A DNA stretch of 64,000 nucleotides from the NCBI GenBank assembly GCA_031292555.1, contig JARLGV010000004.1, positions 109,159 to 173,158 on the forward strand, in the 5' to 3' direction. A program made the position numbers and the translations under genes. Under the pieces are notes generated by a model that did no database searches, was not told where the DNA came from, and saw only the letters and a list, made by a program, of their open reading frames with translations. Position 1 is the first letter of the stretch. Each line of letters begins with the position of its first letter. Below are positions 10,265 through 20,561 of this stretch, piece after piece. The stretch is from Fimbriimonas sp. Lineage in GTDB: Bacteria; Armatimonadota; Fimbriimonadia; Fimbriimonadales; Fimbriimonadaceae.

Positions 10265-13200
10265 TTATTCTTTGGTGACGGTCTCGTCCAAGTTGAGAAT
10301 GGTGCTGGCAACGACGGTATAGGCAGCCAACTCCGATGAATCGACGCCCGGGGAGTTCTTGGCATCTCCCATGGCAATCAGTTTCTTTGCCGCCATCGGG
10401 TTCTGCCGGTAGTGGGCCAGCCGTCGAGCAAGCCCGGATTCCAAGATTCGAAGCTCGGAAGACGTAGGAGGTCGAGAAAGAGCCCTCTCGTACGCGTAGT
10501 CGAGCCTGCCCTTCACACTTGGTCCGCCCTCGGTGATCATGCGATTCGCCAGAATACGGGCAGACTCGACAAATGTCACGTCATTCAGCAAGACCAGAGC
10601 CTGCAGAGGCGTGTTGGTTCGGGCTCTCTTCACCCGGCAAGTCTCGCGCGTCGACATGTCGAACAATGTCATTTCGGGTGGAGCAGCAGTGCGCTTCCAT
10701 ATGGTGTATAGGCTGCGGCGGTGGAGACCGGAGTCCGTATCGTGCTTGTAGTTTCGCAGGTTTCCGTATACGTTCAATTCGTCCCACACCCCGTCCGGTT
10801 GGTACGGTCGCACCGAGGGTCCGCCCACTTTTTCGACCAATAGACCGGCAATCGCCAGTGCTTGGTCACGAATCACTTCGGCTGAGAAGCGGAATCTAGG
10901 TCCGTGAGCGAGGAACCGATTCGTCGGGTCGATCCTGACGTCATCGGGGCTGGCGTCCGAGCTCTGACGATAAGTCGCACTCATTACCAACTCCTTGATA
11001 ATCGCCTTCTGGTCCCATTTTAGGCGGACGATCTCGGTGGCGAGCCAATCGAGCAATTCCGGATGACTCGGGAACTCCGCCCGTGTACCGAAGTCTTCCG
11101 AGGTAGCGACGATCCCCGTTCCGAAGAAGCGCTCCCAGAACCTATTGACGGTTACTCGGGCGGTTAGCGGGTTGCTCGGGCTGACGATCCACTTCGCAAG
11201 TCCAAGCCGGTTTCTGGGGTAGCCGGCCGGGATCGGCGGAAGAAACGCGGGGGTTGCCGCCGTCACCCTCGGGCCATGGTGGTCGTACTGACCACGAATC
11301 AGGACAAAGCAATCTCTCGGTTTGGGCATCTCCTTCATGACCATAACGGTCGTGATCTCCGAGTCCAGTTTGTCGCGCTCATCGGTCGTAGCCTTGATCG
11401 CATTCACCACCTTGCGGTACTCGGCATCATTCTCAGAGGACCAGATCTCGTTCAGTGCCGCGATCTGTGCTGTAGTGCGCTTCTCGACCGGCGTCCTGAG
11501 AATTGGCGCGGCTGGGCTTACATCGGCGAGCTTCGCGGCTTCGTCACCGGACAGGACCCGGTTGTATAAGACAAGATCGTCAACCTCGCCGTCGAAGGTC
11601 TCGCCTGTCGTTCGTCGCCCCACTGTGATCGGCACATCGGACTTGATGGTCGCCGACAACGAGTCCTTATCGACGATCTTCTCGGTCGGCTTCCCGTTGA
11701 TGTAAATCTGAACCCCGTCCGGCTTCTGCGTTCCGTCGTAGGTAACAAGAACGTGGCTCCACTGCCCCATCGGGATTTTGGTCTTGGAGATGACCTTCAG
11801 CGCATTGTCCGGCCACTTGTTAAGGAAATGAGCACTGGGACGGCCACCGTCGAGCATCATGTCCCATCCACGGTAGTCGTGCATGGTGTCCATTTTTGCA
11901 ACAGGTGAGCCGGAATCGCCGTTAGGCTTGATCCAGCAGCCGTATGACATCCCGCTTGATCCGTCGAACCCGTCCTTCTGACCCAGATCGAGGTACCCCA
12001 TGTCCCCAGTCACAACCGAGCCGGTCGAGCGTCCCAATTCGCCCTTGACCTTCCCCTTTACCACGGGCGTGGGAACCGAACCGGACGCAACTGCCGGCCA
12101 CGAACCTAGCGTATACCGGGCCACCCGCCCCGGCTCCAGCTTCGGATCGTCATCCTTCAGCGTTGGGTTCCAAGCTGCGGATTGCACAGCGTTTACCGCG
12201 AGTCGTTGCGACGCTTGCTTTTGGTATTCGGTCAGTTTCGCGGTCAGTTCCGCAAGCTGCTTGGCCTGGGAGGGATAGGGCGCTTTGATGTACGGCGGGT
12301 GGTTTTCCGGGCGTTCGACGCCGGAGCCGCTCTCCGGAACATTGTTGAAGAACGCGTTTAGGCTGTAAAAGTCTTTCTGACTGATCGGATCGTACTTGTG
12401 ATCGTGGCATCGTGCGCATCCGGCCGTCAGTCCGAGCCAAGTCGCAGAAGTTGTTTCGACACGATCGATGACCGTCTCGATCCGCCATTCCTCGGGGATG
12501 ACGCCTCCCTCCGTGTTGATGCGATGGTTTCGGTTGAAGCCAGTCGCCACGATCTGGTCGAGAGTAGGATGCGGAAGCAGGTCGCCGGCAAGCTGTTCGA
12601 CCGTGAATTCGTCGTACGGCATGTTCTTGTTGTAGGCGTCGATCACCCAGTCTCGCCACCGCCACTGGAATCGCTCGAAATCGGCTTGATACCCGTTGCT
12701 GTCTGCGTATCGGGCGTAGTCCATCCAATCCATCGCCATTCGCTCGCCATAGCGAGGCGAAGCGAGAAGCCGATCGACAACCTTCTCATATGCCTTGGGA
12801 GACTTGTCGGCCAGGAACGCCTTGACGTCCTTTGGCGTCGCCGGGATTCCGTCCAGATCGAGCGAAAGCCGCCGAATCAACGTTCGACGGTCCGCTTCAG
12901 GGGCCGGCTTTAGGCCCTTCTCTTCCATCTTCGCCAGCACGAAAGCGTCGATCGGATTCCGAACCCAACTCGGGTTCTTCACTTGCGGTACGGCGGGGCG
13001 AATCGGCGCCACAAACGCCCAGTGCTTCTTGTATTCGGCCCCTTCGGCAATCCACTCCTTGAGAATTCGCTTCTCGTCGGCGTTCAGCACCTTATTGCTG
13101 GAAGCTGGAGGCATCTGGAGGGCGTTGGTCGCGAAGATTCGCGTGACCATTTCGCTCTTCTCGGGATGAAAGGGGACGACGGCGTAAACGCCGTCAGGCA

Positions 13201-13459
13201 ACTTCTCGGTCGCGGTGTCCTTCTGGTCCAGGCGCAGGTTCGCCATGACCGCCTTGCTGTCGTGCCCGTGGCAAGTGAAGCACTTAGTGATGATCGGGCG
13301 CACGTCCCGGTTGTAGTCGATCTTCTTCGCGAGAGTCGTTTTGGAGTTTCTGGCCGGGACGCTCCACACTCCGGCTGCCAAGATCGCAGTGCCGCCAAAC
13401 TGCAGCAAGATTCGGGCAACGTGGCGCAACCGGCCACCTCGACGCAAGCTCAATTCCAC
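10265..13459 (-). CDS. PSCyt1-DUF1549-LamG-DUF1553 multidomain protein (copy 2)
   Basis: The protein has about 1064 residues and the same domain order as the protein at 5446-8652: signal/anchor with AAGVWS, haem-binding CFTCH, DUF1549 with CARCHDHK, LamG-like insert and DUF1553. I place the start at the GTG at 13459 because it aligns with the GTG of copy 1, where an in-frame stop just upstream rules out longer forms. ATGs at 13465 and 13474 and a GTG at 13498 are alternatives here, and GGTGG lies 8 nt before 13474. A TATTCT hexamer lies 6 nt before 13459. Differences from copy 1 concentrate in the LamG-like part, which may mean different targets; that is inference. Confidence 0.88.
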   Translation of the reverse strand: MELSLRRGGRLRHVARILLQFGGTAILAAGVWSVPARNSKTTLAKKIDYNRDVRPIITKCFTCHGHDSKAVMANLRLDQKDTATEKLPDGVYAVVPFHPEKSEMVTRIFATNALQMPPASSNKVLNADEKRILKEWIAEGAEYKKHWAFVAPIRPAVPQVKNPSWVRNPIDAFVLAKMEEKGLKPAPEADRRTLIRRLSLDLDGIPATPKDVKAFLADKSPKAYEKVVDRLLASPRYGERMAMDWMDYARYADSNGYQADFERFQWRWRDWVIDAYNKNMPYDEFTVEQLAGDLLPHPTLDQIVATGFNRNHRINTEGGVIPEEWRIETVIDRVETTSATWLGLTAGCARCHDHKYDPISQKDFYSLNAFFNNVPESGSGVERPENHPPYIKAPYPSQAKQLAELTAKLTEYQKQASQRLAVNAVQSAAWNPTLKDDDPKLEPGRVARYTLGSWPAVASGSVPTPVVKGKVKGELGRSTGSVVTGDMGYLDLGQKDGFDGSSGMSYGCWIKPNGDSGSPVAKMDTMHDYRGWDMMLDGGRPSAHFLNKWPDNALKVISKTKIPMGQWSHVLVTYDGTQKPDGVQIYINGKPTEKIVDKDSLSATIKSDVPITVGRRTTGETFDGEVDDLVLYNRVLSGDEAAKLADVSPAAPILRTPVEKRTTAQIAALNEIWSSENDAEYRKVVNAIKATTDERDKLDSEITTVMVMKEMPKPRDCFVLIRGQYDHHGPRVTAATPAFLPPIPAGYPRNRLGLAKWIVSPSNPLTARVTVNRFWERFFGTGIVATSEDFGTRAEFPSHPELLDWLATEIVRLKWDQKAIIKELVMSATYRQSSDASPDDVRIDPTNRFLAHGPRFRFSAEVIRDQALAIAGLLVEKVGGPSVRPYQPDGVWDELNVYGNLRNYKHDTDSGLHRRSLYTIWKRTAAPPEMTLFDMSTRETCRVKRARTNTPLQALVLLNDVTFVESARILANRMITEGGPSVKGRLDYAYERALSRPPTSSELRILESGLARRLAHYRQNPMAAKKLIAMGDAKNSPGVDSSELAAYTVVASTILNLDETVTKE

Positions 13460-13586
13460 CCGCATAGAATACATCAGGTAGTTCCACCAGGCTAACACTA
13501 CTCTTGGACAATTTGGACGCGGGTTTGCAGCAGCGGCCCCCTTGAAGCCGCCGGATAGTTCGTAACCACGTTTGGGTAGTCGGCCC

Positions 13587-13648
13587 GACCAAGTCGGGCT
13601 CCACTATCGACATTAGCTGCGCCCCCACTCCCGCACCCCGACTTGGTC
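13587..13648. promoter_or_regulatory. 12-bp inverted repeat upstream of the lipoprotein gene
   Basis: GACCAAGTCGGG (13587-13598) and its exact complement CCCGACTTGGTC (13637-13648) flank 38 nt. The left arm also forms a smaller hairpin by itself (GCCCGAC-caa-GTCGGGC, 13583-13599). The right arm ends 10 nt before the GTG of the lipoprotein gene, in the gap between two divergent genes. It may be a regulator site or an RNA structure near the start. Confidence 0.35.
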
Positions 13649-13658
13649 ACAATCTATC

Positions 13659-14102
13659 GTGCGTTTTCAGAACATCTTGGCTTTGCTCGTACTGACAGCC
13701 GCCATCGGCGGATGCTCAAGAGAGCCGGCGGCTTCCAAGGCAGCCTCCACCGATTCAGCACCATCGGCGAACAACGGCGTGGCAATGAGCAAGGCGGAAT
13801 TGGCGACGAAGGCGGACATCCCCATCTATCCGGGGGCCACCGTGCCAGAGGGCCAAAGCAAAGTCACGTCATCCAGTGCGGAAACGCGATATGAAATCGA
13901 CATGGTCACTCCCGATTCAGTAGACAAGGTGGCCCGTTTCTACAAGGACACGCTCCACCTTGACCGCCAGGGCTCCGGTGGGACGGCGGACATGATGGGC
14001 GTTACTCCCAAGGGCGAACTTGCTCGGATCAAGATCGAATCGAAAGGCGGCAAGACGACCATCCAGGCCGTGTCGGTCGACGAGCCGAAAACGAAGCCCT
14101 GA
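13659..14102 (+). CDS. Small lipoprotein of unknown function
   Basis: The protein has 147 residues from a GTG start. The lipobox ends at Cys19 (AIGGC), after a typical hydrophobic signal, so it should be lipid-anchored after signal peptidase II processing. A low-complexity Ala/Ser linker (about 20-45) leads to a compact domain that opens with IPIYPGATVPEG. This resembles small soluble domains found in several uncharacterised exported proteins, but I cannot name the family. There is no clear ribosome binding site; CACAAT lies 5 nt upstream of the GTG. It ends 5 bp before the convergent beta-propeller-like gene. Confidence 0.75.
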   Translation: MRFQNILALLVLTAAIGGCSREPAASKAASTDSAPSANNGVAMSKAELATKADIPIYPGATVPEGQSKVTSSSAETRYEIDMVTPDSVDKVARFYKDTLHLDRQGSGGTADMMGVTPKGELARIKIESKGGKTTIQAVSVDEPKTKP

Positions 14103-14107
14103 CGTAT

Positions 14108-15283
14108 CTAGTCGCCGAGTTTGGGAAGCTCAAATCGGCAAGCCCGTTTGGCGCCCAGGATCAAACAGCAGCCGTCCTTTATGGCAATCAGGCGGATCTC
14201 GCCTAATGCGCCCAACCCCGAAACCTCGGCTGCTCCGCGAGAATCGGTATCTCGCGCGATTTGAACCATTCCGAATCGCTGGCCGAACACAAACTGTCCT
14301 GCCACCCCATCGGAGGTCACCGAAGTCACTCGATCGCGTGTCCCACACTTGCTCTTGAGTTCGCCCGTGGACCCATCAAACACATCGAAACTGCCGATTC
14401 CCGTGCTGCTATCGCCATCTCCATGTCCAATCCCGATCAATCTCCCGTCCACTGCAATCTGGGTCACCGGCAGGAAATCTGATTCGAACGTGTGCTTCAG
14501 CTTGCCCGTCTCCGAGTCGACCATAAGCACCGGGCCTGACTTCAGACCTAGCAGTATGTCCGCGTCGCTAAATGCGGCTGAAGTCACAAGGTCGCCGGCA
14601 TCCAGGAACTTGGAGCGGATCGTCTTGCCGTCCACCGTAAAGTAAAACGCGCCGGGCGAATCCGACGTAGCGAGGACGATACCGTTCCCCGCATGCGACG
14701 TTACGATCGAGATGGTTCCCCGATGAGCCTCGAGGTTGACGCTCCCAATCTGCTTGCCGTTCTTCAAGCTGATCGCGTAGAGCATCAGCGCGTCAGGGCT
14801 CAGGTCGTGGCGCAATGTGGCGCACCATAGAATCTGGCGCGATTCCTCGACCGTGATCTCGAGCATGTCGCCGTCAACTTTCAGCGGCTTCGACGACTCC
14901 ATTGGGCGACTTGCCGACCACCGGGTCAGCACCTTGCGAGCGTCGACAAGGTAGACCCGACCGGTAGGCGTCAGAACCCCCGACAGAAAGCGAGTCGACG
15001 GATCGGCCGGGCTTAAGGAGGTCATTGCCAGGTGCTTCTGGCCGTCTAGTACCTCAGCATGCCCTTCCCCGTCGATAATCAGCGCTGTGAGGTCGCCGTT
15101 ACCGAGGATTTTGGCAGGCGGCCGCCTGATCGGAATCACCTCCGCGTGCCTCACGCGAATGACGTGCGCGCGATAAATCGTGACCAAGCCGGCTATATAT
15201 CCGGCAGCGATCAAGAACCCGATCGTAACTCCTATGCCGCGCCGCATCGTTTCAAAACTGCCGACCAGCCCCATGCCGGTCAC
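14108..15283 (-). CDS. Membrane-anchored beta-propeller-like protein
   Basis: The protein has up to 391 residues; an internal ATG at 15247 (MRRGIGV) would place the membrane helix at the very N-terminus. One transmembrane segment (about 17-36) is followed by a large domain made of repeated beta-strand modules of the type S-x-V-x-L-(V)-D-A-R-K and G-x-L-K-S-K, resembling a WD40/PQQ propeller. No catalytic motif is visible. The topology suggests a signal-anchored protein with the propeller outside the cytoplasm. The gene is monocistronic and unrelated to its neighbours. Function unknown. Confidence 0.75.
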   Translation of the reverse strand: MTGMGLVGSFETMRRGIGVTIGFLIAAGYIAGLVTIYRAHVIRVRHAEVIPIRRPPAKILGNGDLTALIIDGEGHAEVLDGQKHLAMTSLSPADPSTRFLSGVLTPTGRVYLVDARKVLTRWSASRPMESSKPLKVDGDMLEITVEESRQILWCATLRHDLSPDALMLYAISLKNGKQIGSVNLEAHRGTISIVTSHAGNGIVLATSDSPGAFYFTVDGKTIRSKFLDAGDLVTSAAFSDADILLGLKSGPVLMVDSETGKLKHTFESDFLPVTQIAVDGRLIGIGHGDGDSSTGIGSFDVFDGSTGELKSKCGTRDRVTSVTSDGVAGQFVFGQRFGMVQIARDTDSRGAAEVSGLGALGEIRLIAIKDGCCLILGAKRACRFELPKLGD

Positions 15284-15328
15284 ATTTGAGCGATAGACCG
15301 CTCAGCTGAGTAGTACCGATCTGCCTAA

Positions 15329-15365
15329 CCGGGAGGTGAGCGCGCATTTGCGTGTCACCTCCCGG
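15329..15365 (-). terminator. Hairpin after the RND pump gene
   Basis: A perfect 11-bp stem (CCGGGAGGTGA with TCACCTCCCGG) starts 10 bp after the pump stop codon, with a 15-nt loop that can partly pair internally. There is no strong T run on the minus strand, so termination is probable but not textbook; the stem could also protect the 3' end. Confidence 0.6.
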
Positions 15366-15375
15366 CTAGAACTCC

Positions 15376-18300
15376 TCAAGGTCTTGCGACCGAAGCATCC
15401 TCTTCGGTCGGATCGGCGAATTCGGATTCGCTCGCGGTGACGTGTTGAGGACGTTTCCCCATGAGACTGGAGAAGTATAGGGTCAGGTCGTCAAAGATCG
15501 TGTAGGAGCACGGAATGACGACAAGAGTGAGGATCGTGGACAAGGAGATTCCGCCAATGATCGTGATTCCGATCGTTTCGCGGAACTCGGAGCCGCGTCC
15601 GATCGCTAGCGCCACTGGAAGCATTCCCAAGATGAGTGCCAGCGTCGTCATCATGATCGGCCGGAGTCGGGTCGGTCCCGCCTCTACCAATGCATCGTGC
15701 CGGTTACGCCCTCGGTCGCGCAACGTATTCGTATAGTCGACGAGGAGTATCGCGTTCTTTCCTACCAATCCCACCAAGGATATGATGCCGATGAACCCGA
15801 CCAGGTTGAGCGACTTGTCCATCAAGACGAGCGCCAAGAGCGCGCCGACCATCGCCTGCGGCTGTGCGATCTGAATGATGAACGGATAAAGCAGGTTGTC
15901 GTACAACGACGCCAACAGCATGTAAACGAGGATGAAGCCAAGCCCCAGCGCTCCGAAGAGGAAGCCGGACTCACGCGCTTGGAAGTCTGCTTGACCGAGC
16001 GGCTTGAATTGCACGCTTGACGGCACCATCTTTGTCCGGGCAAGCCAGTTCTGGATCTGGGCCGTCACCGAGCCGTTGGCATATCCGGGAAGCAGGTCCG
16101 CCGTCACCTGGATCTCCTCCGCTCGTTGGCGACGAGTGATCTTGTCGATACCAGGCGCCCTCACGATCTTGGCCACCGACGGGATAAAGACCGGATTGCC
16201 CTGGTTGAACGTAATCGGCACTTGACGCAGGATATCTGGATCATTTCGATCGTTAACATCCATCATTACTCGGATCGGATATTCCCGTCCGTTTACGCGC
16301 ATCTTCGTATCATCATTGCCCTGATACAGAGTCTGAATCGCCCGAGCATAGTCCGAGACCGTACCTCCATGGTCGGCAATCGCCAATCGGTCCGGCTTGA
16401 TCTGCTCTTCCGGCTTACCCTCCTTGGAACTGAGGTCCGGGTTGATGATGCCGGGTACAGCCCCTTGAGCAAGACCATTTCGCACCGCTTCCGCCGTTGC
16501 CAGAAGGGCAGCGCGGTCGTCCGATGTAAACGACAGCTGAATATCGGATCCAAAGCCGTAAGCGCTGGTCGCCGAGATCTTGATCATCGCTCCAGGTATG
16601 TGATCGACCTGTGCGGTGAACTGCGCCGCCACGCTCGTGCTGGAGCGGTGTCGGAACCTTTCGGAGTGCTTGGCCCAAGGCAGCCGATCCGTGAGAGCCT
16701 GCCGGTCATAGAGCGTCGCGATGACCTGAGCGTAGTTGGAGCCTTGGTTCGTACCACCAAATCCTCCAACACCTTGGACACCGATATTGGAGACCACATA
16801 CTTCACATCGGGGTCCGCCATCATGATCTTCTCGATCTGTTCGACAACCCGCTGCGAGTCCTGCAGGTTCGAGCTGGGAGGAAGCTGAATGTTCGCCTGA
16901 ACCTGCCCAGCGTCGCTTTCCGGCATAAAGCCGAATTTGAAGACCGACTCACCTTTCCATTGCGCGTACTGATATCCTCCAAGCGAGGCTAACGGGAAGA
17001 TCAACGCGAACAGAATGGACGCCGGAATCAGACGAGACTTCGTGAGCGGATGAACCGCGTTTAGCACAAAGCAGATCACCGGGAGAATCGCGAGGCCGAG
17101 GAAGAGGCCAACCATTGGGGGCATCTTCACGACGACGGCAAGTACCACGCCGACGAGTTCAGACACGCCAACGACAGTCCACCGGAACCGGCGGTCCTTC
17201 TTCGCCCGCAGGTAGTTGATCGCGAACACGATCAGTCCGACAAACGCCACCATCATGAAGAGCGTTCTGGGGACGGCCCACGTCAACGCGCCCTGCACGC
17301 CAAAGTTGGCCGGACTCGCCGCGGCGCCTGTTACTCCCGGAGGAGCCTTCGCCGTAACAAAACTGCCCGCGATGAATGCGATGACCGAAAACAGGGAGAG
17401 GTTTCCAAGCAGGAACACGAACCATCGATGGTGAAGTGCCCACTCTAGTACCCGACGGTAGAAGTCTTGCAGCTTGGCAAAGCCGCGCTCGAACCCGCTC
17501 GCGAACCAGCCGGTCGCATGCTCCATGTCCTCGCCCGAACGGTACCAACGGGCGGCAAGCAGCGGCGTCAGAGTGAATGACACAAACAAGGAGAAGAGAG
17601 TCGCAGATACGAATCCCAACGCGAGCGGCTTGAAGAACAAGCCAACGATGCCGCCCATAAACCCGATCGGAAGGAACACGACGACGTCGGCAAACGTGAT
17701 AGCCAGAGCGGCGAGACCGATCTCGGCACGGCCGTTGATAGCGGCTTGTCGCGGATCTTCGCCCATCTTCAAGTGCCGATAGATGTTCTCTAGGACGACG
17801 ATCGCGTCGTCGACAAGCACTCCGATCGCAAGCGACAGGGAGAGCATCGACATGTTGTTGATCGTAAATCCGAGTAGGTTCATCGCGACAAACGTCGCGA
17901 AGATCGAGGTCGGGATCGCGAGGGCGACGATGATCGTTCCCCGCATGTTGTGAAGGAAAATGAAGACGATACTCGCAACAAGGAAGATGCCGAAGCCCAG
18001 TGCGAAGTTGAGGTCGCTGATCGAGTCCTTGATCTGATTCGACTGGTTGAACGTCTCGACCACGTTAAGGTGGACCTTCGCATACTCCTTCTTGATTGAG
18101 CTGATCACCTGCTCGGCGTTCTGAGTAATCTCGACGGCGTTTCCATCGTGAGCCTTGAGGATCGCTAGAACGATGGCGTCATGCCCGTTCAAGCGGGAAT
18201 ATGCCGTCCGTTCGACGGTCGAGTCATCGATGGTCGCTACGTCGGAAAGCCGTACCGTCCGACGCTTCGCGTTAGGGTTCTTCGGGTCGCTTATCGAGAT

Positions 18301-19032
18301 GATCGTGTCGGCGATTTGCTTCGGATCCGTGAAGTCGGCCTTCACGCGAACGGACAGTTCTTGCGAGTCGGTGACTACGTGCCCACTGGGGGCATTCAGC
18401 GACGCGGCGGAAACGGCTTGAAGAATCTCGCTGATTCCGATGCCGTACGACAGAAGTCGGTCCTTTTTCACCCGGACTTGGATTTCACGCTGATCGCCTC
18501 CCTGCACGCTGGCGCTCGCGACGCCATTGATTTGGGAGAATCGGTCTGCCAGCTTGTCGTCGATCAGGTCTCGAAGCTCCTTGCTGGACAGGCTGCTGCT
18601 GAACGACAGGTTCAGCATTGGCGTGATCGATGTGTCCAGCTTCTGCACTTCGGGCTTGAGAACGTCCTTCGGCAAGTTATTGACGCTGGCGTCCACCTTC
18701 GACCGAATGTCGCTCAGGGCATTGTCGACGTTCCGGTCGAGTTCCAGAGTGATCACTACCGCCGAGATCCCCTCTTGCGAAGTGCTGGTTATCTCGCGGA
18801 TACCGCTAACGCCGGCAACGGATTCCTCAATCTTCCTGGATACCAATTCGTTGATATCGTCAGGTCCCGCCCCTGGGTACTGGGTCGTGATGGTGATCGT
18901 CCCGAAGCTGACGTCCGGCTGAAGTTCCTTCCGCATGCCAAGGTAGGAGATCGTTCCCATTAGGAACGCCCCAACCATCAACATAAAGATAAATATCGGG
19001 CGATTGATCGCCGTCCGCGTTATTGAATTCAC
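15376..19032 (-). CDS. RND efflux pump, HAE1/AcrB-like, with extra membrane helices
   Basis: The protein has 1218 residues, about 150-170 more than typical AcrB-like pumps. The proton-relay residues are present: Asp408-Asp409 in TM4 (LVDDAIVVLEN) and Lys1092 in TM10 (GLVGKNAILL). The two porter halves are recognisable, so it should export drugs or other small molecules by proton antiport. Between the usual TM7 region (from about 534) and the second periplasmic half (FKFGFMPESD near 699) there are about five hydrophobic segments instead of one. An even number of additions would keep the topology. The GTG start overlaps the adaptor stop codon as GTGA. It is the last gene of the operon AbrB-type regulator, TolC-like channel, adaptor, pump. 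Confidence 0.95.
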   Translation of the reverse strand: MNSITRTAINRPIFIFMLMVGAFLMGTISYLGMRKELQPDVSFGTITITTQYPGAGPDDINELVSRKIEESVAGVSGIREITSTSQEGISAVVITLELDRNVDNALSDIRSKVDASVNNLPKDVLKPEVQKLDTSITPMLNLSFSSSLSSKELRDLIDDKLADRFSQINGVASASVQGGDQREIQVRVKKDRLLSYGIGISEILQAVSAASLNAPSGHVVTDSQELSVRVKADFTDPKQIADTIISISDPKNPNAKRRTVRLSDVATIDDSTVERTAYSRLNGHDAIVLAILKAHDGNAVEITQNAEQVISSIKKEYAKVHLNVVETFNQSNQIKDSISDLNFALGFGIFLVASIVFIFLHNMRGTIIVALAIPTSIFATFVAMNLLGFTINNMSMLSLSLAIGVLVDDAIVVLENIYRHLKMGEDPRQAAINGRAEIGLAALAITFADVVVFLPIGFMGGIVGLFFKPLALGFVSATLFSLFVSFTLTPLLAARWYRSGEDMEHATGWFASGFERGFAKLQDFYRRVLEWALHHRWFVFLLGNLSLFSVIAFIAGSFVTAKAPPGVTGAAASPANFGVQGALTWAVPRTLFMMVAFVGLIVFAINYLRAKKDRRFRWTVVGVSELVGVVLAVVVKMPPMVGLFLGLAILPVICFVLNAVHPLTKSRLIPASILFALIFPLASLGGYQYAQWKGESVFKFGFMPESDAGQVQANIQLPPSSNLQDSQRVVEQIEKIMMADPDVKYVVSNIGVQGVGGFGGTNQGSNYAQVIATLYDRQALTDRLPWAKHSERFRHRSSTSVAAQFTAQVDHIPGAMIKISATSAYGFGSDIQLSFTSDDRAALLATAEAVRNGLAQGAVPGIINPDLSSKEGKPEEQIKPDRLAIADHGGTVSDYARAIQTLYQGNDDTKMRVNGREYPIRVMMDVNDRNDPDILRQVPITFNQGNPVFIPSVAKIVRAPGIDKITRRQRAEEIQVTADLLPGYANGSVTAQIQNWLARTKMVPSSVQFKPLGQADFQARESGFLFGALGLGFILVYMLLASLYDNLLYPFIIQIAQPQAMVGALLALVLMDKSLNLVGFIGIISLVGLVGKNAILLVDYTNTLRDRGRNRHDALVEAGPTRLRPIMMTTLALILGMLPVALAIGRGSEFRETIGITIIGGISLSTILTLVVIPCSYTIFDDLTLYFSSLMGKRPQHVTASESEFADPTEEDASVARP

Positions 19033-20558
19033 CCTTTGCCCTCGCTTGTTTTGGGAGAACTGTTGAGACTGGCTGACTTAACGCCCTTCTCAGCCACTTG
19101 GACGCCATCGAGCAGATCCTCCTGCCCGTTCACAACGACGCGCGCATCGGAGGTCAAACCCGTTACTTGGATATCGTCGCCTTTCGACAAGCCCGTGCTC
19201 ACCTTGACCTGCTTTGCCTTGTCGCCGACCACGGTGAACACGTAATGACTGTCCCCCTTGCTGAGAACCGACGAGTTGGGGACGAGAATCGCGTTGGGAA
19301 TCGTCCTGACCGTGACGCTGCCTCGGGCGAACATGCCCGGTTTCAGTGCGTCCGTAGCGCCAAGGAACTGGACGCGAACCGAGAACAATCGACCTACGCT
19401 GTCGGCCAGAGGGTTGATCGTGACAATGCGGCCATCAAAGACCTTGTCGGTCAAGCCATCCACGTGAACTTGAACCGGATCGCCACTCTTGACCTTCTCT
19501 ATGTTGTCGCTCGTGATTTGGCCGCTGAAGTAGATTCCGCCGCCGCCCACGATTCGGACTATCGCCGTATTTGCGCCTGCCACCGTTCCCGCCTGAATCG
19601 GACGACCCGAGACCTTTCCGGAGAACGGAGCGTACACCTTCGTATCACCGATCGCCTGTGTAGCGATCTGGATCTGAGCCCGGGCGGAAGCCAACTGCGC
19701 CCGCGCGCTATCGACTTGGGCCTGCGCCGCATCTACTTGATCCTTGAGGAGAGGATCGAGCTTCTTCTGATCCTCCGCCGTTCTCAGATTCTCCTGTGCG
19801 CTCTGAAGGGCGGCTTTCGCCGTATCGATGTCTTCCTGACGACTGCCGGCCTCATTGATCTTCACGGCCTCGCCGGCATTCTTGTACTGCGCCAGGGCCT
19901 GATCGTAAGAAGCCTGCTGCTGATCGAGGTTCTCGCCAGGCAGCGCGCCTTCTTGTACGAGCGTTCTAGTCCGCTCCAGTTGCTTCTTCTGAAGTTCGAG
20001 AGTCGCCTTGGCACTCGCCAGATTGGCTTCCGCCTGACGGCGCTCCTCAGGACGAGTTCCGTTGATCAGTTTGTCGAGCGACCGTTGCGCCCCGCGAACC
20101 TGCGACTGGGCGTAGTAGACCTGAAGCGTGCTCTTGTGGGGCCCTACCGTGGCGTTGCGCTCTGCCTGGATTAATTGTGATCTCGCCGCCGCAAGACTCG
20201 CCGACGCCGTCGCCACCTGTGCCTGGGCTTGCTTCAACTGGGCCTGCGGTGCGGTGTCGTCCATCAGTGCAAGCAGTTGTCCCGCACTCACCGAGTCGCC
20301 GTCCTTGACGAGTACGGAAACCACTCGGTTCGTTTGCTTCGAACCGATGGTCGTATCCTCGCCGGCTGTGACGTCCCCGGTGATCTCGACATACTCGCTC
20401 ACCGTATCCAGGCGTGCCGGCAGGGTCGTAACCGCTTTCACCGGATTCTTGATGACTTCTTCGGTGGCTTTGGATTGCCGCTGCGCTTCCCGATCGACAC
20501 AACCGGTCACCGTCAGCGCAACGATTCCGGCAAGGCTCCATAAAACACGGGAATTCAT
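19029..20558 (-). CDS. RND periplasmic adaptor lipoprotein (HlyD/MFP family)
   Basis: The protein has 509 residues, longer than the usual 370-400 of this family. The lipobox LTVTGC marks Cys20, so the adaptor should sit lipid-anchored in the periplasm and link the pump to the TolC-like channel. A split biotinyl-lipoyl domain (about 55-90 and 310-340) brackets a long alanine/glutamine-rich coiled-coil hairpin (about 90-305), which accounts for the extra length. Beta-barrel and membrane-proximal domains follow to about 490. It lies 3 bp after the channel gene and overlaps the pump gene by 4 bp, which indicates translational coupling. Confidence 0.95.
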   Translation of the reverse strand: MNSRVLWSLAGIVALTVTGCVDREAQRQSKATEEVIKNPVKAVTTLPARLDTVSEYVEITGDVTAGEDTTIGSKQTNRVVSVLVKDGDSVSAGQLLALMDDTAPQAQLKQAQAQVATASASLAAARSQLIQAERNATVGPHKSTLQVYYAQSQVRGAQRSLDKLINGTRPEERRQAEANLASAKATLELQKKQLERTRTLVQEGALPGENLDQQQASYDQALAQYKNAGEAVKINEAGSRQEDIDTAKAALQSAQENLRTAEDQKKLDPLLKDQVDAAQAQVDSARAQLASARAQIQIATQAIGDTKVYAPFSGKVSGRPIQAGTVAGANTAIVRIVGGGGIYFSGQITSDNIEKVKSGDPVQVHVDGLTDKVFDGRIVTINPLADSVGRLFSVRVQFLGATDALKPGMFARGSVTVRTIPNAILVPNSSVLSKGDSHYVFTVVGDKAKQVKVSTGLSKGDDIQVTGLTSDARVVVNGQEDLLDGVQVAEKGVKSASLNSSPKTSEGKG

Positions 20559-20561
20559 AAA

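Noticed and set aside
19098..20174. 358-residue frame on the plus strand
   Set aside because: Fully opposite the adaptor gene, whose coiled-coil codons produce long open antisense frames.
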